From Candidatus Poseidoniaceae archaeon (GTDB lineage: Archaea > Thermoplasmatota > Poseidoniia > Poseidoniales > Poseidoniaceae): a stretch of 64,000 bases of DNA. This document shows positions 18,383 through 27,516 of this stretch, in pieces. The notes beneath the pieces were generated by a model. The model saw only the letters and a program-made list of their open reading frames with translations, was not told where the DNA came from and did no database searches. The position numbers were made by a program, and so were the translations under genes. Every line of letters begins with the position of its first letter. Position 1 is the first letter of the stretch. The DNA lies in contig CASIAI010000001.1 of assembly GCA_949372655.1 (NCBI GenBank), positions 423,510 through 487,509 on the forward strand, written 5' to 3'.

Positions 18383-19303
18383 ATGGGAGAGATTTTTGAC
18401 TATGGTGAGAAAGACCAAGATAAATTGACATATTTTATTCTCCTCTTAGTAGGTGTTGGGAGTATGGTTTTTGTCAATTATTTTGAAGTTTTCGACCTCT
18501 TACAGACAACAATAATAAAATCTAATTCAGCATTAATTCCTGATTTGATTTTAACACTTTTCCGTACTGGTGCCGCTATCCTAGCATTCTACACAATCTT
18601 TGTTTTGATGATAATGGATAAAAAAGGTGGATTCATGAACCCATTATTTCGAAAAGAAAGAGAATCACTGCCACACAAGACGATGGGCATTGAGAGGATG
18701 GTCCCTTTTAGTAGCTGGAATCTAATCGTTTTTGGAATCTGTTTTCTTACTATGTCCTTGATTGGATGGTATGAATTATTTGACAAGTCGGCCCCCGAAA
18801 TTTTAAATTTACTTTCGGGAATATTGCTTCCAATGTCACTAGGAATGGCTATGCTAACCTCGACTGTAGTCACTTACGTAATTGTCCCTCAAGAAGTAAG
18901 GTCTGAACGTAATTATGACCATCTATTTGAAACACATGAGATGGTGATGCACAACTGGGCAATCATCCTCTTAGCAGTAGATATATTATTGACTAAACCT
19001 AACCTAACTTGGGAATTAGCCATATTTGGTTTAATAGTAGGGGTAATATACTGTATTTTCGCCTATATGTATGCCTATTTTGGTGGTGGGTACTATGTAT
19101 ATTCATTCATAGACCCAAGAATCAAGTTCGCACCGATAATAATGACAATTCTAGCTTTAGGAATCTCAATGTTTTACATATTTATTTGGATGATTAATTT
19201 ATTGATAGATTATAATCAATATTTAGGAGGGCTTATTCTCTCAGTTTGTGTGTATACAGTCGTTCTTTTCAAGCAACCTGAGAGAATTACTCATTCATCA
19301 TGA
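18383..19303 (+). CDS. Polytopic membrane protein, unknown function
   Basis: A 306-residue integral membrane protein with about eight predicted helices and short loops; I cannot assign a family. Helices begin around residues 15, 55, 108, 138, 185, 207, 245 and 275. The pattern of a Trp/Asn-bearing helix (FSSWNLIVFGICF) and a later His-bearing helix (HEMVMHNWAIILLAVDILL) is loosely reminiscent of AIG1/FAR-17a-type membrane hydrolases, but the similarity is too weak to name it. The start is supported by a TATATAT box 24 bases upstream. The 3' end overlaps the end of the convergent acidic-protein gene by 13 bases. Confidence 0.8.
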   Translation: MGEIFDYGEKDQDKLTYFILLLVGVGSMVFVNYFEVFDLLQTTIIKSNSALIPDLILTLFRTGAAILAFYTIFVLMIMDKKGGFMNPLFRKERESLPHKTMGIERMVPFSSWNLIVFGICFLTMSLIGWYELFDKSAPEILNLLSGILLPMSLGMAMLTSTVVTYVIVPQEVRSERNYDHLFETHEMVMHNWAIILLAVDILLTKPNLTWELAIFGLIVGVIYCIFAYMYAYFGGGYYVYSFIDPRIKFAPIIMTILALGISMFYIFIWMINLLIDYNQYLGGLILSVCVYTVVLFKQPERITHSS

Positions 19304-19986
19304 GCTAACCATTCCTCTTCGCCAGCGAGGCGATACCACCAGTATCCATCCTCGTCTTCGAACCATTCAGTGCCGTCTTCATCTATTGAGTAACCGTCTG
19401 GAAGGTCTTCTTCTGCATTCGGGTCTTCCATTCCAGTCTCTTGAGATATAGATTTTTTAAGTTGGTGAACTTCATCATCTGCATCCACAAATACTCGATT
19501 TACGGCTCCAATGTTCGCTGAATGATCACCTTCTCTAATCGCTTTATCTGATTCTTCTAGGAAGTCTTGAGTCATTTTATTACGGAACTCATTAAATTCC
19601 TCTCGACCATAACTTCCAGTAAATTCATTTCCTTTAGACTTCATCAACTGGTCAAGGTTCTTCCTCTTACCAAGATTCAAATCGGGTGCATCAGGGATAT
19701 CTCCCATGTAAAAAGAATCTTCATCCTCTGAAACCTTTCCAAAAACTCTACTTTGAGGGTCAACTTCCTCTATAGCTTCGATGATTAAGTCATGTTCTTC
19801 TTCATCAATCTTTTCTTCTTCATAATTTTGCCCAGTAATCTTGACAAGTTTTAGAAGATTTTTACCAAGAATGCTGTCATCGTCGCTGGTTTCGACTAAT
19901 TTGTCTACCTGCTTAGCCAGACGTTCATAAGGGCTACCAGTGATGGCTCCGAAGAGTCTCCCTAAGCGCCCTTTCTTCTTCGCCAT
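19291..19986 (-). CDS. Acidic cytosolic protein with WW-like C terminus, unknown function
   Basis: A 231-residue soluble protein with a basic start (MAKKKGRLGRLFG) and a strongly acidic remainder. The most distinctive part is the last 35 residues, a Trp/Asp/Glu-rich segment with the pattern GTEWFEDEDGYWWYRLAGEEEW. It resembles the short Trp-containing GxxWW.D..G.xxY motifs found as C-terminal tags on membrane proteins and kinases of marine group II archaea, where they may bind proline-rich partners. Helical, charged segments dominate the middle. No catalytic motif is visible. Confidence 0.8.
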   Translation of the reverse strand: MAKKKGRLGRLFGAITGSPYERLAKQVDKLVETSDDDSILGKNLLKLVKITGQNYEEEKIDEEEHDLIIEAIEEVDPQSRVFGKVSEDEDSFYMGDIPDAPDLNLGKRKNLDQLMKSKGNEFTGSYGREEFNEFRNKMTQDFLEESDKAIREGDHSANIGAVNRVFVDADDEVHQLKKSISQETGMEDPNAEEDLPDGYSIDEDGTEWFEDEDGYWWYRLAGEEEWLAHDE

Positions 19987-20074
19987 GGTTAGCGGTTTCT
20001 ATCAAATATTATGAATTTAATCGTTATGATACATACTTTTCATCAATAAGAAAACCTTAGCATGTTTGATTGCG

Positions 20075-20818
20075 ATGGTTGAAGTGTGGTTAGAGAAACT
20101 TATGGCCTCATATAATCTCGACTCAATTAATTCGAAGAATTCTTATGCTGCCCAAATTCATATTAAAGGTGAATTATTTGAAAATTTGATTTGGTGGGGA
20201 CTTCAATCGCTCCCTGATGAAATATTAGTTGGAATGGATGTAGATCCCGATTCACCTCACCTAACTGAAGTAGAAGACTTATTTCGTAGTGAACAACATG
20301 TTGACGGATTATTTCAAAGTCAAGGTTACCAAATAAATGAGGCACATATAGTAAACCGAGGCAACTCATTCTCAGTACATCACCTACCTGAAGATTGGAC
20401 AGATGATATGTTTTCCTCCAACAGAGGTTCAAGAGCAGGGAGATTTACTCACTGGCTACATACTCACCCAAATGCACCAGCTATTCCTAGCGAGGCTGAT
20501 GCTGATGCTGCGCAAGAAACTCCAGGAATAGATATGATACTGGGATTGAGATTCTCTCCCGAAGGTCCAATGCCTTGGTTCAATGATGTTGAAGGAACTA
20601 GAAGACGCCTCGGTGAAGAAGCAAAACCTGTAAAGTCAAAAAAGTCTAAGCGGAGAAAGTTTGGCGCAAGTAAAAACCTCTCTGTAATTGGTGTTGCCCC
20701 AAGTGGACACAAAATACATGAGATTCAACTGATCGCATTTCATAAATCGGGATTAGCGATAAATGTGGTACTAGTGGATAATGAAGGAATGCCATATGGT
20801 TGGAAAGATTTGAAATAA
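20075..20818 (+). CDS. JAMM/MPN+-motif putative metalloisopeptidase
   Basis: A 247-residue protein if begun at the ATG at 20075 (a TTG three codons earlier is possible). Residues 129-142 spell HTHPNAPAIPSEAD, an exact H-x-H-P-x6-S-x-x-D zinc motif of the JAB1/MPN/Mov34 metalloenzymes. A Glu in GELFENL near residue 33 is a plausible catalytic acid, though I cannot align it with certainty. A Lys/Arg-rich insert (KPVKSKKSKRRKFG) separates the catalytic part from a C-terminal beta-rich section. Family members remove ubiquitin-like tails or process sulfur-carrier proteins. The gene stands alone; a second JAMM protein with the same spacing is encoded at 50682 beside an E1-like gene. The actual substrate is unknown. 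Confidence 0.75.
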   Translation: MVEVWLEKLMASYNLDSINSKNSYAAQIHIKGELFENLIWWGLQSLPDEILVGMDVDPDSPHLTEVEDLFRSEQHVDGLFQSQGYQINEAHIVNRGNSFSVHHLPEDWTDDMFSSNRGSRAGRFTHWLHTHPNAPAIPSEADADAAQETPGIDMILGLRFSPEGPMPWFNDVEGTRRRLGEEAKPVKSKKSKRRKFGASKNLSVIGVAPSGHKIHEIQLIAFHKSGLAINVVLVDNEGMPYGWKDLK

Positions 20819-20819
20819 A

Positions 20820-21314
20820 TCAGTTGACTAGTACGTCATAGATACCATTCAACCTATCGGGATTAACTCCAATATCGCCCTTGCCCAATCTTGAATGTGA
20901 ATGCATTTCTATGGAACAACTTCCATTATAATCTGTAATCTCAATAACCACGTCGTCAGGAAAGTTCCAAAATGGGGTTTTCTCAACAAAATGGATATAA
21001 TAATTGGAATCTGTGATAGTCTCTACCAAAATTGTACCATCGTTATCTTCGATATAATCGAGTAGGTTTTGCCAAATTGTTGTCGAATTAAATTCTAAAA
21101 GTGTTGCCATTGAAGATTCCATTCGATATGTTTCACCTCCACCAAGGTGAGCACAATTGCCACTATCTTTTTCACAAGTAGGCATTATTTCGATTTTTTC
21201 ATCTGGGGCCAAAATAGCGATTCCAACTTGCGTAAAGAGCCATGGCGAAATCAATAATCCCACTACTGCTAGTAGTTTTATCGGATTTGATGCTTCGCTT
21301 AGAGGCATTCGCAT
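20820..21314 (-). CDS. DUF1499-family membrane-anchored protein
   Basis: A 164-residue protein with one N-terminal transmembrane helix (about residues 12-32) and an exterior C-terminal domain. The C-terminal portion matches the DUF1499 pattern: the helix IWQNLLDYIEDN, then FVEKTPFWNFPDDVVIEI and finally HSHSRLGKGDIGVNPDRLNG, where the SRxGxxDxGVNxxR signature is close to intact. DUF1499 proteins are widespread and of unknown function. It ends one base from the convergent JAMM gene. Confidence 0.75.
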   Translation of the reverse strand: MRMPLSEASNPIKLLAVVGLLISPWLFTQVGIAILAPDEKIEIMPTCEKDSGNCAHLGGGETYRMESSMATLLEFNSTTIWQNLLDYIEDNDGTILVETITDSNYYIHFVEKTPFWNFPDDVVIEITDYNGSCSIEMHSHSRLGKGDIGVNPDRLNGIYDVLVN

Positions 21315-21358
21315 AATATCAACTAAAAGTTCTAAGTTAAAAAATAGAGTTTTTCTAT

Positions 21359-22069
21359 TCAGTCTAATTTAGTCCATTTTGAATCTTCTAATCTATAGAT
21401 AATTGGAACTCCAGTTGGTACTTCTAAAGAAAGAACCTGCTCTCTAGACAAGCCTTCTAAATCCATGATAATACTTCGAAGAGAGTTACCGTGAGCAGCG
21501 ATAAAAATATTCTTACCTGCTTCCATCTTTGGAATTATCGAGGATTTAAGATATGGTAAAGTTCTCTCCGCAGTCAGTTCAAGAGATTCCCCGTTAGGAG
21601 GTGGCACATCATATGAACGGCGCCAAATATGTACCTGTTCATCTCCATACTTGTCTCTAGTTGCATCTTTATTCAAACCTTGAAGGTCCCCATACATTCT
21701 TTCATTGAGTTGCCAAGAAACATATACTGGCAAGATGCTCTCTTGGTTAATATCGCCCTTGATTTGTGACCATTCAACCATTTTTGCTTCATTTTCTGAA
21801 ATATTCTCAAGACCATTTTCTGGAACTGTATATTGAAAGACTGGAGTTTTACCACCTTCGTGCTGAGATAATGCGAGCATTGCAGTCATTTGTGCACGGA
21901 TCAAAGTTGAAACATGTACTTCATCAATAGGTAACTTTGAGATTTCTTTACCGCCAGTAAGCGCTTCTTGAATCCCTTTATCGGTTAATGGAACATCTAC
22001 CCAGCCCGTGAAAAGTTTAGCAGCATTCCACATAGATTGGCCGTGACGCATCAAAATGAGTAGTGACAA
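21359..22069 (-). CDS. gpmA: 2,3-bisphosphoglycerate-dependent phosphoglycerate mutase
   Basis: A 236-residue enzyme of glycolysis and gluconeogenesis that interconverts 3- and 2-phosphoglycerate. The phosphohistidine motif LILMRHGQSMWN is at the N terminus, followed by the typical FTGWVDVPLTDKG, the active-site segment LNERMYGDLQGLNK, RRSYDVPPPNGES and AAHGNSLRSIIMDLEG with the second catalytic His. The start is a TTG at 22069; the first ATG (residue 7) would remove the first beta strand before RHG, so TTG is preferred. This is the bacterial, cofactor-dependent type rather than the cofactor-independent ApgM type usual in many archaea. Confidence 0.93.
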   Translation of the reverse strand: MSLLILMRHGQSMWNAAKLFTGWVDVPLTDKGIQEALTGGKEISKLPIDEVHVSTLIRAQMTAMLALSQHEGGKTPVFQYTVPENGLENISENEAKMVEWSQIKGDINQESILPVYVSWQLNERMYGDLQGLNKDATRDKYGDEQVHIWRRSYDVPPPNGESLELTAERTLPYLKSSIIPKMEAGKNIFIAAHGNSLRSIIMDLEGLSREQVLSLEVPTGVPIIYRLEDSKWTKLD

Positions 22070-22123
22070 AGAGTTCCCCTAAAACGATGCAGAAGTCGAA
22101 TGGACATCAATATAATGGATGAA

Positions 22124-22957
22124 TCACAATATTTTTGGCAAGAACCAAAGGATAACAATTGGAATTAGCCCCATTGCCAAATCTCTCGAAAAGAGTAGGA
22201 TAAGGGTTTTAGAATTAATATTAGCTAACTTATCAAATTCTTCTTGCATTTTCTTATCTACTAAGTCAGATGCTCTTTCAGCACCACTTCTAGCAACTTC
22301 AACTGCTGCACCATAAGCAAGGCTTGACAGTAATCCTGCTGGGGTTAAGCGTCGTGCAAGTAGTATTCTAGCACCCCAGAGTTTCAAGCTAGATTTTGCA
22401 ACCCTGCTTCCTGTTTGCTTTGCCAATGTGTTATTGTCTTTAGGCTCTTCATCATCTTTTTTACGTCCAAACCTCCTCAACCAGCCTCTTAGAGAAAGGC
22501 CTGTTTCAGCGACTTTACGTAACTTATCCACATCATGTTTTTCTATCGCTTTGAGCATTCTTCTAACTCTAGCAATTCTCAACATATCTAATGCGATCCA
22601 TATGAAAAGACAGAGTAGTAGTACTGAGCCTCCTAAATTCGAAACATCGGACCATTCTTGCCAACCGATCGGGTCAGTAATCACTCGAAGCATAAGAACC
22701 AGTAATGGTGGAATTAAAAATGCTAAAACCTCATTGAGAGCAAGTAGTCCAAAGCCTCGCACTGGAAGGCTTTTTAGTTGTTTTAAAGCCCACCCTGTAT
22801 GTGGTGCTAATTTGGCAATCGCCTTTCTAAAAGGAACTATTAAGAATAAAATTCTTAGAATTAAAGGTAACCAAATTATCACTAAAACATACGAATCCCA
22901 AGGCCCTGAAGGCGGGATTTCTGGCATTCCAATTGCCTTAGTAGCCATGGCTTTCAT
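22124..22957 (-). CDS. Polytopic membrane protein, unknown function
   Basis: The frame is open to an ATG at 23053, but that would overlap the divergent cupin gene. The ATG at 22957 (MKAMATKAIG) gives a 277-residue protein and leaves a shared 39-bp promoter region. Predicted helices lie at about residues 20-40, 72-92, 105-125 and at the extreme C terminus (LAMGLIPIVILWFLPKIL). Between them is a charged cytosolic loop (KKDDEEPKDN) and an amphipathic region (RIARVRRMLKAI, DLVDKKMQEEFDKL). No family is recognised; the plan resembles an ion-channel-like or scaffold membrane protein but this is not supported by any motif. Confidence 0.72.
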   Translation of the reverse strand: MKAMATKAIGMPEIPPSGPWDSYVLVIIWLPLILRILFLIVPFRKAIAKLAPHTGWALKQLKSLPVRGFGLLALNEVLAFLIPPLLVLMLRVITDPIGWQEWSDVSNLGGSVLLLCLFIWIALDMLRIARVRRMLKAIEKHDVDKLRKVAETGLSLRGWLRRFGRKKDDEEPKDNNTLAKQTGSRVAKSSLKLWGARILLARRLTPAGLLSSLAYGAAVEVARSGAERASDLVDKKMQEEFDKLANINSKTLILLFSRDLAMGLIPIVILWFLPKIL

Positions 22958-22996
22958 ACTCTGCTGGCTGATTAAGACTTCAAACCTACTGTCATA

Positions 22997-23401
22997 ATGT
23001 TCCGAATTAATCATGAAGTAGATGGTAATGGGAGTTACATGGTCTTCACTCATGATATGTCAGACTGGCTTAGTTTCAACATCGACCGAGAATGGTTAGA
23101 TAATAATATTTCTTGGAGAGACTTTGAAACCGGAGTAAAACTTGGAAAACTAAAGAGAGAGGAAAAGACATCTCTTGTTCTTTATGAGGCTGATACAGAA
23201 GTTACTGTTGATGCATTTATGCCACACATGCACCCCGGTGGAGAGGCTTATCTTGTCCTAGAAGGAGAAGTATGGGATGAAGATGGAACATATCCTACTG
23301 GCTCGATAGTATGGATGAATAGAGAAACAACACATACGCCAAAAACGCGTGGAAAAACTCTGATTTTAGTTCTATGGCCCGAAGGCGTAAAGTCTGCTTG
23401 A
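22997..23401 (+). CDS. Small cupin-domain protein
   Basis: A 134-residue single-domain cupin. The first cupin motif is visible as PHMHPGGEAYLVLEGEVWDEDG and the second as PTGSIVWMNRETTHTPKTRG, giving the His, His, Glu and His metal ligands expected of the fold. It is most like the ChrR C-terminal/anti-sigma type cupins and small metal-binding dioxygenase-like cupins. The ATG at 22997 has an AT-rich GATTAAGA about 25 bases before it. An alternative start at 23057 (MSDWLSF) would still keep the whole cupin. Substrate and metal are not readable from sequence. Confidence 0.82.
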   Translation: MFRINHEVDGNGSYMVFTHDMSDWLSFNIDREWLDNNISWRDFETGVKLGKLKREEKTSLVLYEADTEVTVDAFMPHMHPGGEAYLVLEGEVWDEDGTYPTGSIVWMNRETTHTPKTRGKTLILVLWPEGVKSA

Positions 23402-23473
23402 ATGACTAATTTAATTAGAAATTAATCATGCTAAGATACGATTCTTTTTGAGTAGTAAATACTTGCTTGTTGT

Positions 23474-25132
23474 ATGGACGACGAAGGATACTCTCTTGGA
23501 GTTAAACCTCTCAAGTCTAAATTACTGCCAATTGGAGTAGTTTCATCTGGCTTCCTTGCTTCGGTAATTCAACCCGTCATACTACTACTTTCAGGGAAAG
23601 ATGTCAATGATGCTGTTTGGCCACATGCCTTTCGAGCCCTACAAGCTACAATGTGGCTTAGAAGTAATTTGACACTGATGTTCTTTTTCGTATTATTGAT
23701 GTTATTTTCATCTCTTGTCGCTCTAAATAATAGATTTAAAGGAAAGGAACTCGGTGAAATACACCAAAGTATCTTACTTTTTGTGATCGGTTTATTTAGC
23801 GGGTTTACTGTACTTTATTTCCTGCTTGACATATTCTATTTGAGAGGGGCTTTTCTTCTCTTACCTACAATGTATGGAGTGATTCTACTATCTAGTATTC
23901 TTACTGTAAGTGGACTACCGACTTTACCAATGCGGAATCCTGAAAAGTCGATATTTGGAAGTTTCGTTCATTTAGTAACAATATTTTTTGCTGCATGGTT
24001 AGTTATGCCAGGGATTCCTGCAATGGTTGGGTTTGCACCTTCACCGCCTGATGCCCCTAAGATAGGGTATGGGGCTGAACCTGGACCATTTGATACAACT
24101 ATGACAACTCATCCATATCAAATGCCAAGTAATGTTGAAGAAATAATAATGGATAGGGAAGAAGATATTGAATTCTCAGTCTATCTTACACTACCAACTC
24201 TTTCTCCCGAACTTCCCTTAGAATCTATCCCACTCGCTCTTTTGAGCCACGGCTGGGGTTATCCAGTTTATGAAGAATATACCGATTGGATAACACATCT
24301 ATCTGCCCGAGGAATGGCTGTTGCTTTCATTCAATATCCATCTCATATCGACCCGACTATTCCTGACGGACTTGTAGGGGAAGATATTGAAGGAGCATCT
24401 AATTATCCTCATCATGAATACAGAGCGCAAGCAATTGCTTCTGCCCTAAATACACTAGAGGAAGTAGCCCTTGGAGAACAAAGGCATTCGAGTGTAGATT
24501 TAGCTATCAACAATGTCTCAATTGACCCAAGCCACCTATGGATTGGTGGACATAGTCTTGGGGGAGCATACACTTTCGTTCAATTGTATGAATCAATGGA
24601 AAGAGGTTGGGGTAATCAAACATTATTTATCGATATTGAGTCCGGGTGGACTCGTCCAAATCAAAATTATTTACAACCTAACTTTTCCCGTATGCCGGCA
24701 GATACTATGGTGCACATAGCACGTGGAGTCGATGATATGACTGTCGATGCATGTTATAGCGTTCACCATCAGCAAGCCTTCAGCAACCTACCCAATGAGC
24801 ATGTTCTTTACATCGAGTTACAAAGTGACCTGTATGGTTTCCCTCGATTGGTAGGTACCCATTATCTACCTACAAACTCAGTTCATGATAGACTTGCGGA
24901 TTTCGGCGTATATCGAAGGATTGATGCACAGGCAGATTGGGTTATCGCTAGAAGCCGTGGAGATAACATAACTGAAGATTGGGCTTACCAGCATCTAATC
25001 GATAGTGAATTACTACGTTCGATGGGTGAATGGTCAGATGGTACTGAAGTCTTACCTCTACTGGTTTATGAAGACGCTCTCAACAATTATAGCAAATTCA
25101 ATTATTGTCATACCTTTGAGGGTACTTTGTGA
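23474..25132 (+). CDS. Membrane protein with C-terminal alpha/beta hydrolase domain
   Basis: A 552-residue protein. The first 180 residues contain about five hydrophobic helices; the rest is a soluble alpha/beta hydrolase domain, likely exterior. Visible elements are ALLSHGWGYPVYEEY (oxyanion-hole loop), GGHSLGGAYTF (nucleophile Ser near residue 362) and GTHYLPTNSVHD with a possible catalytic His. Fold resemblance is to the PET-hydrolase/platelet-activating-factor acetylhydrolase group. The membrane portion probably tethers the enzyme, and its substrate could be a lipid or ester. The gene is followed by cytochrome b561 on the same strand after 48 bases. Confidence 0.82.
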   Translation: MDDEGYSLGVKPLKSKLLPIGVVSSGFLASVIQPVILLLSGKDVNDAVWPHAFRALQATMWLRSNLTLMFFFVLLMLFSSLVALNNRFKGKELGEIHQSILLFVIGLFSGFTVLYFLLDIFYLRGAFLLLPTMYGVILLSSILTVSGLPTLPMRNPEKSIFGSFVHLVTIFFAAWLVMPGIPAMVGFAPSPPDAPKIGYGAEPGPFDTTMTTHPYQMPSNVEEIIMDREEDIEFSVYLTLPTLSPELPLESIPLALLSHGWGYPVYEEYTDWITHLSARGMAVAFIQYPSHIDPTIPDGLVGEDIEGASNYPHHEYRAQAIASALNTLEEVALGEQRHSSVDLAINNVSIDPSHLWIGGHSLGGAYTFVQLYESMERGWGNQTLFIDIESGWTRPNQNYLQPNFSRMPADTMVHIARGVDDMTVDACYSVHHQQAFSNLPNEHVLYIELQSDLYGFPRLVGTHYLPTNSVHDRLADFGVYRRIDAQADWVIARSRGDNITEDWAYQHLIDSELLRSMGEWSDGTEVLPLLVYEDALNNYSKFNYCHTFEGTL

Positions 25133-25180
25133 TAATCAAAATATAGAAAAACCGATAAATAGATTCTTTCCCGCACAAAT

Positions 25181-25783
25181 GTGGAATCACATACAAAACT
25201 GGCCAAATCCATTCATTGGAGTTTCGTGATTCTGTATGTTTATGGGATTTTCAAACAAGTGAATAATTTAGATGACCTTGATGATAAAGGACTTCTTATT
25301 TCCGAGATAATTTTTGCTAGTGCCTTTATTGTCATTGTAATTTTAAGGTATTCTTACATGAGGCGTTTCAAGACTTTCTTGGGCGCTCAAGTTCCAGTGC
25401 ACATCGTTCATTATTACTTTGCACGTTCAATCCACAAAGCCATGTATGCTTGTTTCATTCTCCTTCCATTGACTGGCTTGATGATCGCCGGATTGTATAG
25501 TCAAGGATATACGGTAAATGCAACACCTGATGAAGAACAAACCGTTATGGATGTAGTACTAGATTTACATGGATTGGTGGCTGAAACCAGTTACTTACTC
25601 ATTCTAATTCATATTGCTGCAGCGATCTATTCTCGCATTAAAGGTGAAGGCGTTTGGTCGTCAATGGTTCCTATACTAAAGGAAGACAAACCAACAAGTA
25701 ATAAATTTATAATTAAAATCTCAAAGGTCGAAGAGAATATTTATGATAAAGTAGGAACATTCTTCTCTTCAAGGAAAAAGTAG
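25181..25783 (+). CDS. Cytochrome b561-type membrane protein
   Basis: A 200-residue four-helix membrane protein. The start is a GTG at 25181 with a GATAAATAG box about 25 bases upstream. Candidate haem-binding His residues are present in the expected helices: SIHWSFVILY in helix 1, HYYFARSIHKAMYACF before helix 3, and LHGLVAETSYLLILIHIAAAIY in helix 4. The C-terminal RIKGEGVWSSM is typical of prokaryotic cytochrome b561. Such proteins carry electrons across the membrane between a quinone and an exterior acceptor. The partner is not evident in the neighbourhood. Confidence 0.83.
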   Translation: MESHTKLAKSIHWSFVILYVYGIFKQVNNLDDLDDKGLLISEIIFASAFIVIVILRYSYMRRFKTFLGAQVPVHIVHYYFARSIHKAMYACFILLPLTGLMIAGLYSQGYTVNATPDEEQTVMDVVLDLHGLVAETSYLLILIHIAAAIYSRIKGEGVWSSMVPILKEDKPTSNKFIIKISKVEENIYDKVGTFFSSRKK

Positions 25784-25852
25784 TCTAAATATTTCTAATA
25801 AATATATAATTTGAGAACCACATTTGAAGTCATGTAAGACTTCCCACCAATT

Positions 25853-26731
25853 ATGGTCGAGTGGTTACAAGTTCAATCCCACTCTCCTTTTGAGATTCAT
25901 CACATTTTGACTGGGCTGGAAAAAACGCCAGAAGTTACCGTTGAATCTGAACTATTCATACCTGAAGGAGAGGGGCCGTTTGGATGTATAATCGCCCTTC
26001 ATGGAAGTATCGGTTGGGCGCCCCACCATCAAGACCATTTCAACAATTGGCTGGATGCGGGGCTCGCTGTTTGCAAAGTAAATTCATTCATTTCAAGGTC
26101 GATTGACTCCACGGTTGACGACCAACTTTCAGTAACTCATTCGATGATGCTAGTTGATGCTTTTAGAACTCGTTCTATATTGGAGCAGGACCCTAGAATT
26201 GGCAAGATTGGAATTAGTGGATGGAGTCTTGGTGGAACCGTAGCGCTATATTCAGCATGGACGCCAATCAACGAAATTCTAGGCAAGCCTTTCGATGCTC
26301 ATCTCCCATTTTATCCAGCAGCCCACCTTCGTCCGGATGTCCAAAAATGGTCGAGTTCACCGATTTTGATTCTTCATGGGGATGCTGATGATTGGACTCC
26401 TGTTCATTTTGTTGAAGAACTGATGCCTCAATTACCAAATGCCACCCTTCACGTTTACCAAGGAGCACAACATTCCTTCGATAGTGACAAAGAACTCACC
26501 TTACTCCCTAAGGCAGTTCGTTTGAAGAAGCGAACTGTTCGTATCGACAAGAATGGCTACATGTCAGGGGAATTATTTCTCGGCATTCGGCTACCTTTGA
26601 ACCAGCGCTGGCAACGAAGATGGATTATCCGTATCTTGCGCAATAGAGGAGCCCATATGGAAGGTAATCCAAACGCTCGAGAAGATTCTCTAATTCGGGC
26701 TAGAGATTTCTTCATAGAGCAACTATGCTAG
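25853..26731 (+). CDS. Dienelactone-hydrolase-like alpha/beta hydrolase
   Basis: A 292-residue soluble hydrolase without signal peptide. Motifs: IIALHGSIGWAPHHQDH (oxyanion loop), GISGWSLGGTVALYSAW with nucleophile Ser near residue 125, ILILHGDADDWTPV with the acid and YQGAQHSFDSD with the catalytic His. The arrangement is that of the dienelactone hydrolase family. It probably acts on cytosolic esters or lactones. A stretch near its start mimics a tRNA T-arm but is part of the coding sequence. Confidence 0.87.
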   Translation: MVEWLQVQSHSPFEIHHILTGLEKTPEVTVESELFIPEGEGPFGCIIALHGSIGWAPHHQDHFNNWLDAGLAVCKVNSFISRSIDSTVDDQLSVTHSMMLVDAFRTRSILEQDPRIGKIGISGWSLGGTVALYSAWTPINEILGKPFDAHLPFYPAAHLRPDVQKWSSSPILILHGDADDWTPVHFVEELMPQLPNATLHVYQGAQHSFDSDKELTLLPKAVRLKKRTVRIDKNGYMSGELFLGIRLPLNQRWQRRWIIRILRNRGAHMEGNPNAREDSLIRARDFFIEQLC

Positions 26732-26844
26732 AATCGTTCACCTGCAATTGAAGGAACAAAAATTAATATTTTTTCTAAATTTTAGCAAAGTTGACTAAAA
26801 TTGCTAATGATTAAAATTGAATAGTACTATTTGGTAGTAAAACT

Positions 26845-27273
26845 ATGCAGCCTGATGTTGATCCAAATCAACAGAATCAAACTATGCTGTATGGACGACC
26901 ACAAATCCAACAAACAGAAGATGGTTTCCCTCAACAACAAATAATTATAATCGATGAAAAGTTCAAACCTGAGTTTAATTTTAGATATCTCTCTTTCCTA
27001 GTATTTGTCTTAGGAGTCATTGTATCTATGATATCCGGTAATGTTGTTGTAGAAGGTGATATGAAACCATATTTACGGTTACTAAGCGAGAGTGCTTGTT
27101 GTCTCTCAATAATTTTGCTCTTTAGTTTGGATGCCATCTTTTACAAACAAAAAGCAGATTGGCAGCAATTAAACGGGCAGCCCAACTCAAGTTCCATAAT
27201 TGGAATGAGTTTGGAGATATTTTTTGCATTTATTGTTGTGTTATTTGGATATTTATGGTTCATCGGTAATTGA
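26845..27273 (+). CDS. Small three-helix membrane protein with Gln-rich N terminus
   Basis: A 142-residue protein, no family recognised. The first 40 residues are Gln/Pro-rich and probably cytosolic (MQPDVDPNQQNQ, FPQQQIIII). Three hydrophobic helices follow at about 48-67, 77-96 and 118-139. It resembles many short membrane proteins of marine group II archaea, where Gln-rich segments flank two to four helices. Spacing from the upstream hydrolase is 113 bases, so it has its own promoter. Confidence 0.7.
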   Translation: MQPDVDPNQQNQTMLYGRPQIQQTEDGFPQQQIIIIDEKFKPEFNFRYLSFLVFVLGVIVSMISGNVVVEGDMKPYLRLLSESACCLSIILLFSLDAIFYKQKADWQQLNGQPNSSSIIGMSLEIFFAFIVVLFGYLWFIGN

Positions 27274-27516
27274 GTAAAATTATAGTAATAAATTAATAAT
27301 TCAATTATTCTAGTTTTAATTTTGAATCCATAGCAAGATTGGACAATGTCCCCCATCTGTGGAAGCGTAGCATCAACTAATTTATTCAAAATCAATATAC
27401 TGTATTTTTGAAATTATATCACTAACTCTTTGCCATTGACTAACAACTTCTTGTGGAGGAATTACTTGCCGTGTATCGAAAGTATTCTTGGGACCTTAGA
27501 AGCCTTAATGTCAAAC

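Noticed and set aside
22957-23053. Longer start for the minus-strand membrane protein
   Set aside because: It would overlap the 5' end of the divergent cupin gene and add a polar extension without a membrane-protein pattern.
25855-25885. Sequence resembling a tRNA T-arm (GGTTACAAGTTCAATCCCAC)
   Set aside because: It lies in the first codons of a well-supported hydrolase gene; no acceptor, D or anticodon arms can be folded around it.
27382-27495. Minus-strand open stretch reading VIPPQEVVSQWQRVSDIISK before a stop
   Set aside because: It looks protein-like and might be the end of a degraded gene, but there is no start codon, an in-frame stop lies directly before it, and no family is recognisable.
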